Shown here in pieces: positions 6,016-6,059 of a DNA stretch of 6,059 nt; within the stretch, counting starts at the first letter, position 1; every line of letters begins with the position of its first letter. The position numbers and the translations under genes were made by a program. Below the pieces are notes generated by a model. The model was not told the origin of the DNA. It searched no databases and saw nothing but the letters and a program-made list of their open reading frames with translations. Location of the stretch: assembly GCA_947452665.1 (NCBI GenBank), contig CANGEH010000139.1, positions 1 to 6,059 of the forward strand. Direction: 5' to 3'. The DNA is from Caulobacteraceae bacterium (GTDB taxonomy: Bacteria; Pseudomonadota; Alphaproteobacteria; Caulobacterales; Caulobacteraceae).

Positions 6016-6059
6016 ATGCGTTTGATCGAACACTATCTGTTCCGACAACTGCTCGGCCC
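6016..6059 (+). CDS. lptF: LPS export permease LptF, N-terminal fragment
   Basis: Only 14 full codons are visible before the window ends, reading MRLIEHYLFRQLLG. That is the usual opening of LptF/LptG permeases (LIERYLFRQLL type), just before their first membrane helix. LptF pairs with LptG and the LptB ATPase to pull lipopolysaccharide from the inner membrane. The call leans on position as well: lptF is divergent from pepA-holC in E. coli and other proteobacteria, and the same layout appears here. LptG is the paralogous alternative. No Shine-Dalgarno sequence precedes the ATG (the bases are CCTCCTGCCC), so the exact start is less certain than the gene itself. Confidence 0.7.
   Translation, partial: MRLIEHYLFRQLLG

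Noticed and set aside
5735..6025. + strand frame spanning the pepA 5' end and the spacer before lptF
   Set aside because: It overlaps the pepA start antisense and the lptF start in another frame, and the product has no coding character or family likeness.

Overview
The window looks like ordinary, GC-rich chromosome from an alphaproteobacterium. The closest fit by protein style is Caulobacterales or Sphingomonadales; this is a judgement from memory of family sequences, not a search. Supporting signs are the Ndk and YheS-type ABC-F sequences, the pepA-holC pair divergent from an lptF-like gene, and two copies of a palindromic element rich in CCCCCT/AGGGGG and GCGGT, of a kind common between genes in these groups.

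Layout, left to right. Positions 1-180 hold the left edge, with a good sigma70-like promoter firing leftward out of the window, and the ribosome binding site of the first gene. At 181-831 (+) is a small alpha/beta hydrolase with an intact Ser-Asp-His triad. A 109-bp repeat element (842-950) fills the tail-to-tail gap to ndk (978-1397, -), nucleoside diphosphate kinase. A 149-bp divergent spacer carries a well-formed ndk promoter. A full-length YheS-like ABC-F ATPase follows at 1547-3442 (+). A second copy of the element (3455-3561) fills the next tail-to-tail gap. Then comes a leftward operon, read from right to left: pepA (leucyl aminopeptidase, 4349-5833), holC (DNA polymerase III chi, 3889-4347) and a small predicted lipoprotein with an I78 protease-inhibitor-like domain (3560 to 3892 or 3907). 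PepA and HolC are 1 nt apart; HolC and the lipoprotein overlap by 4 nt if its TTG start is used. At the right edge the first 14 codons of an lptF-like gene (6016 onward, +) diverge from pepA.

The genes are mostly housekeeping: ribosome-associated ATPase, nucleotide balance, peptide turnover, replication and LPS export. I found no clear undescribed system. The most interesting parts are the two structured repeats, whose stems are preserved by compensating changes and which both lie only between convergent genes; the repeat edge that forms part of the lipoprotein stop codon; and the inhibitor-like lipoprotein at the end of the pepA-holC operon.
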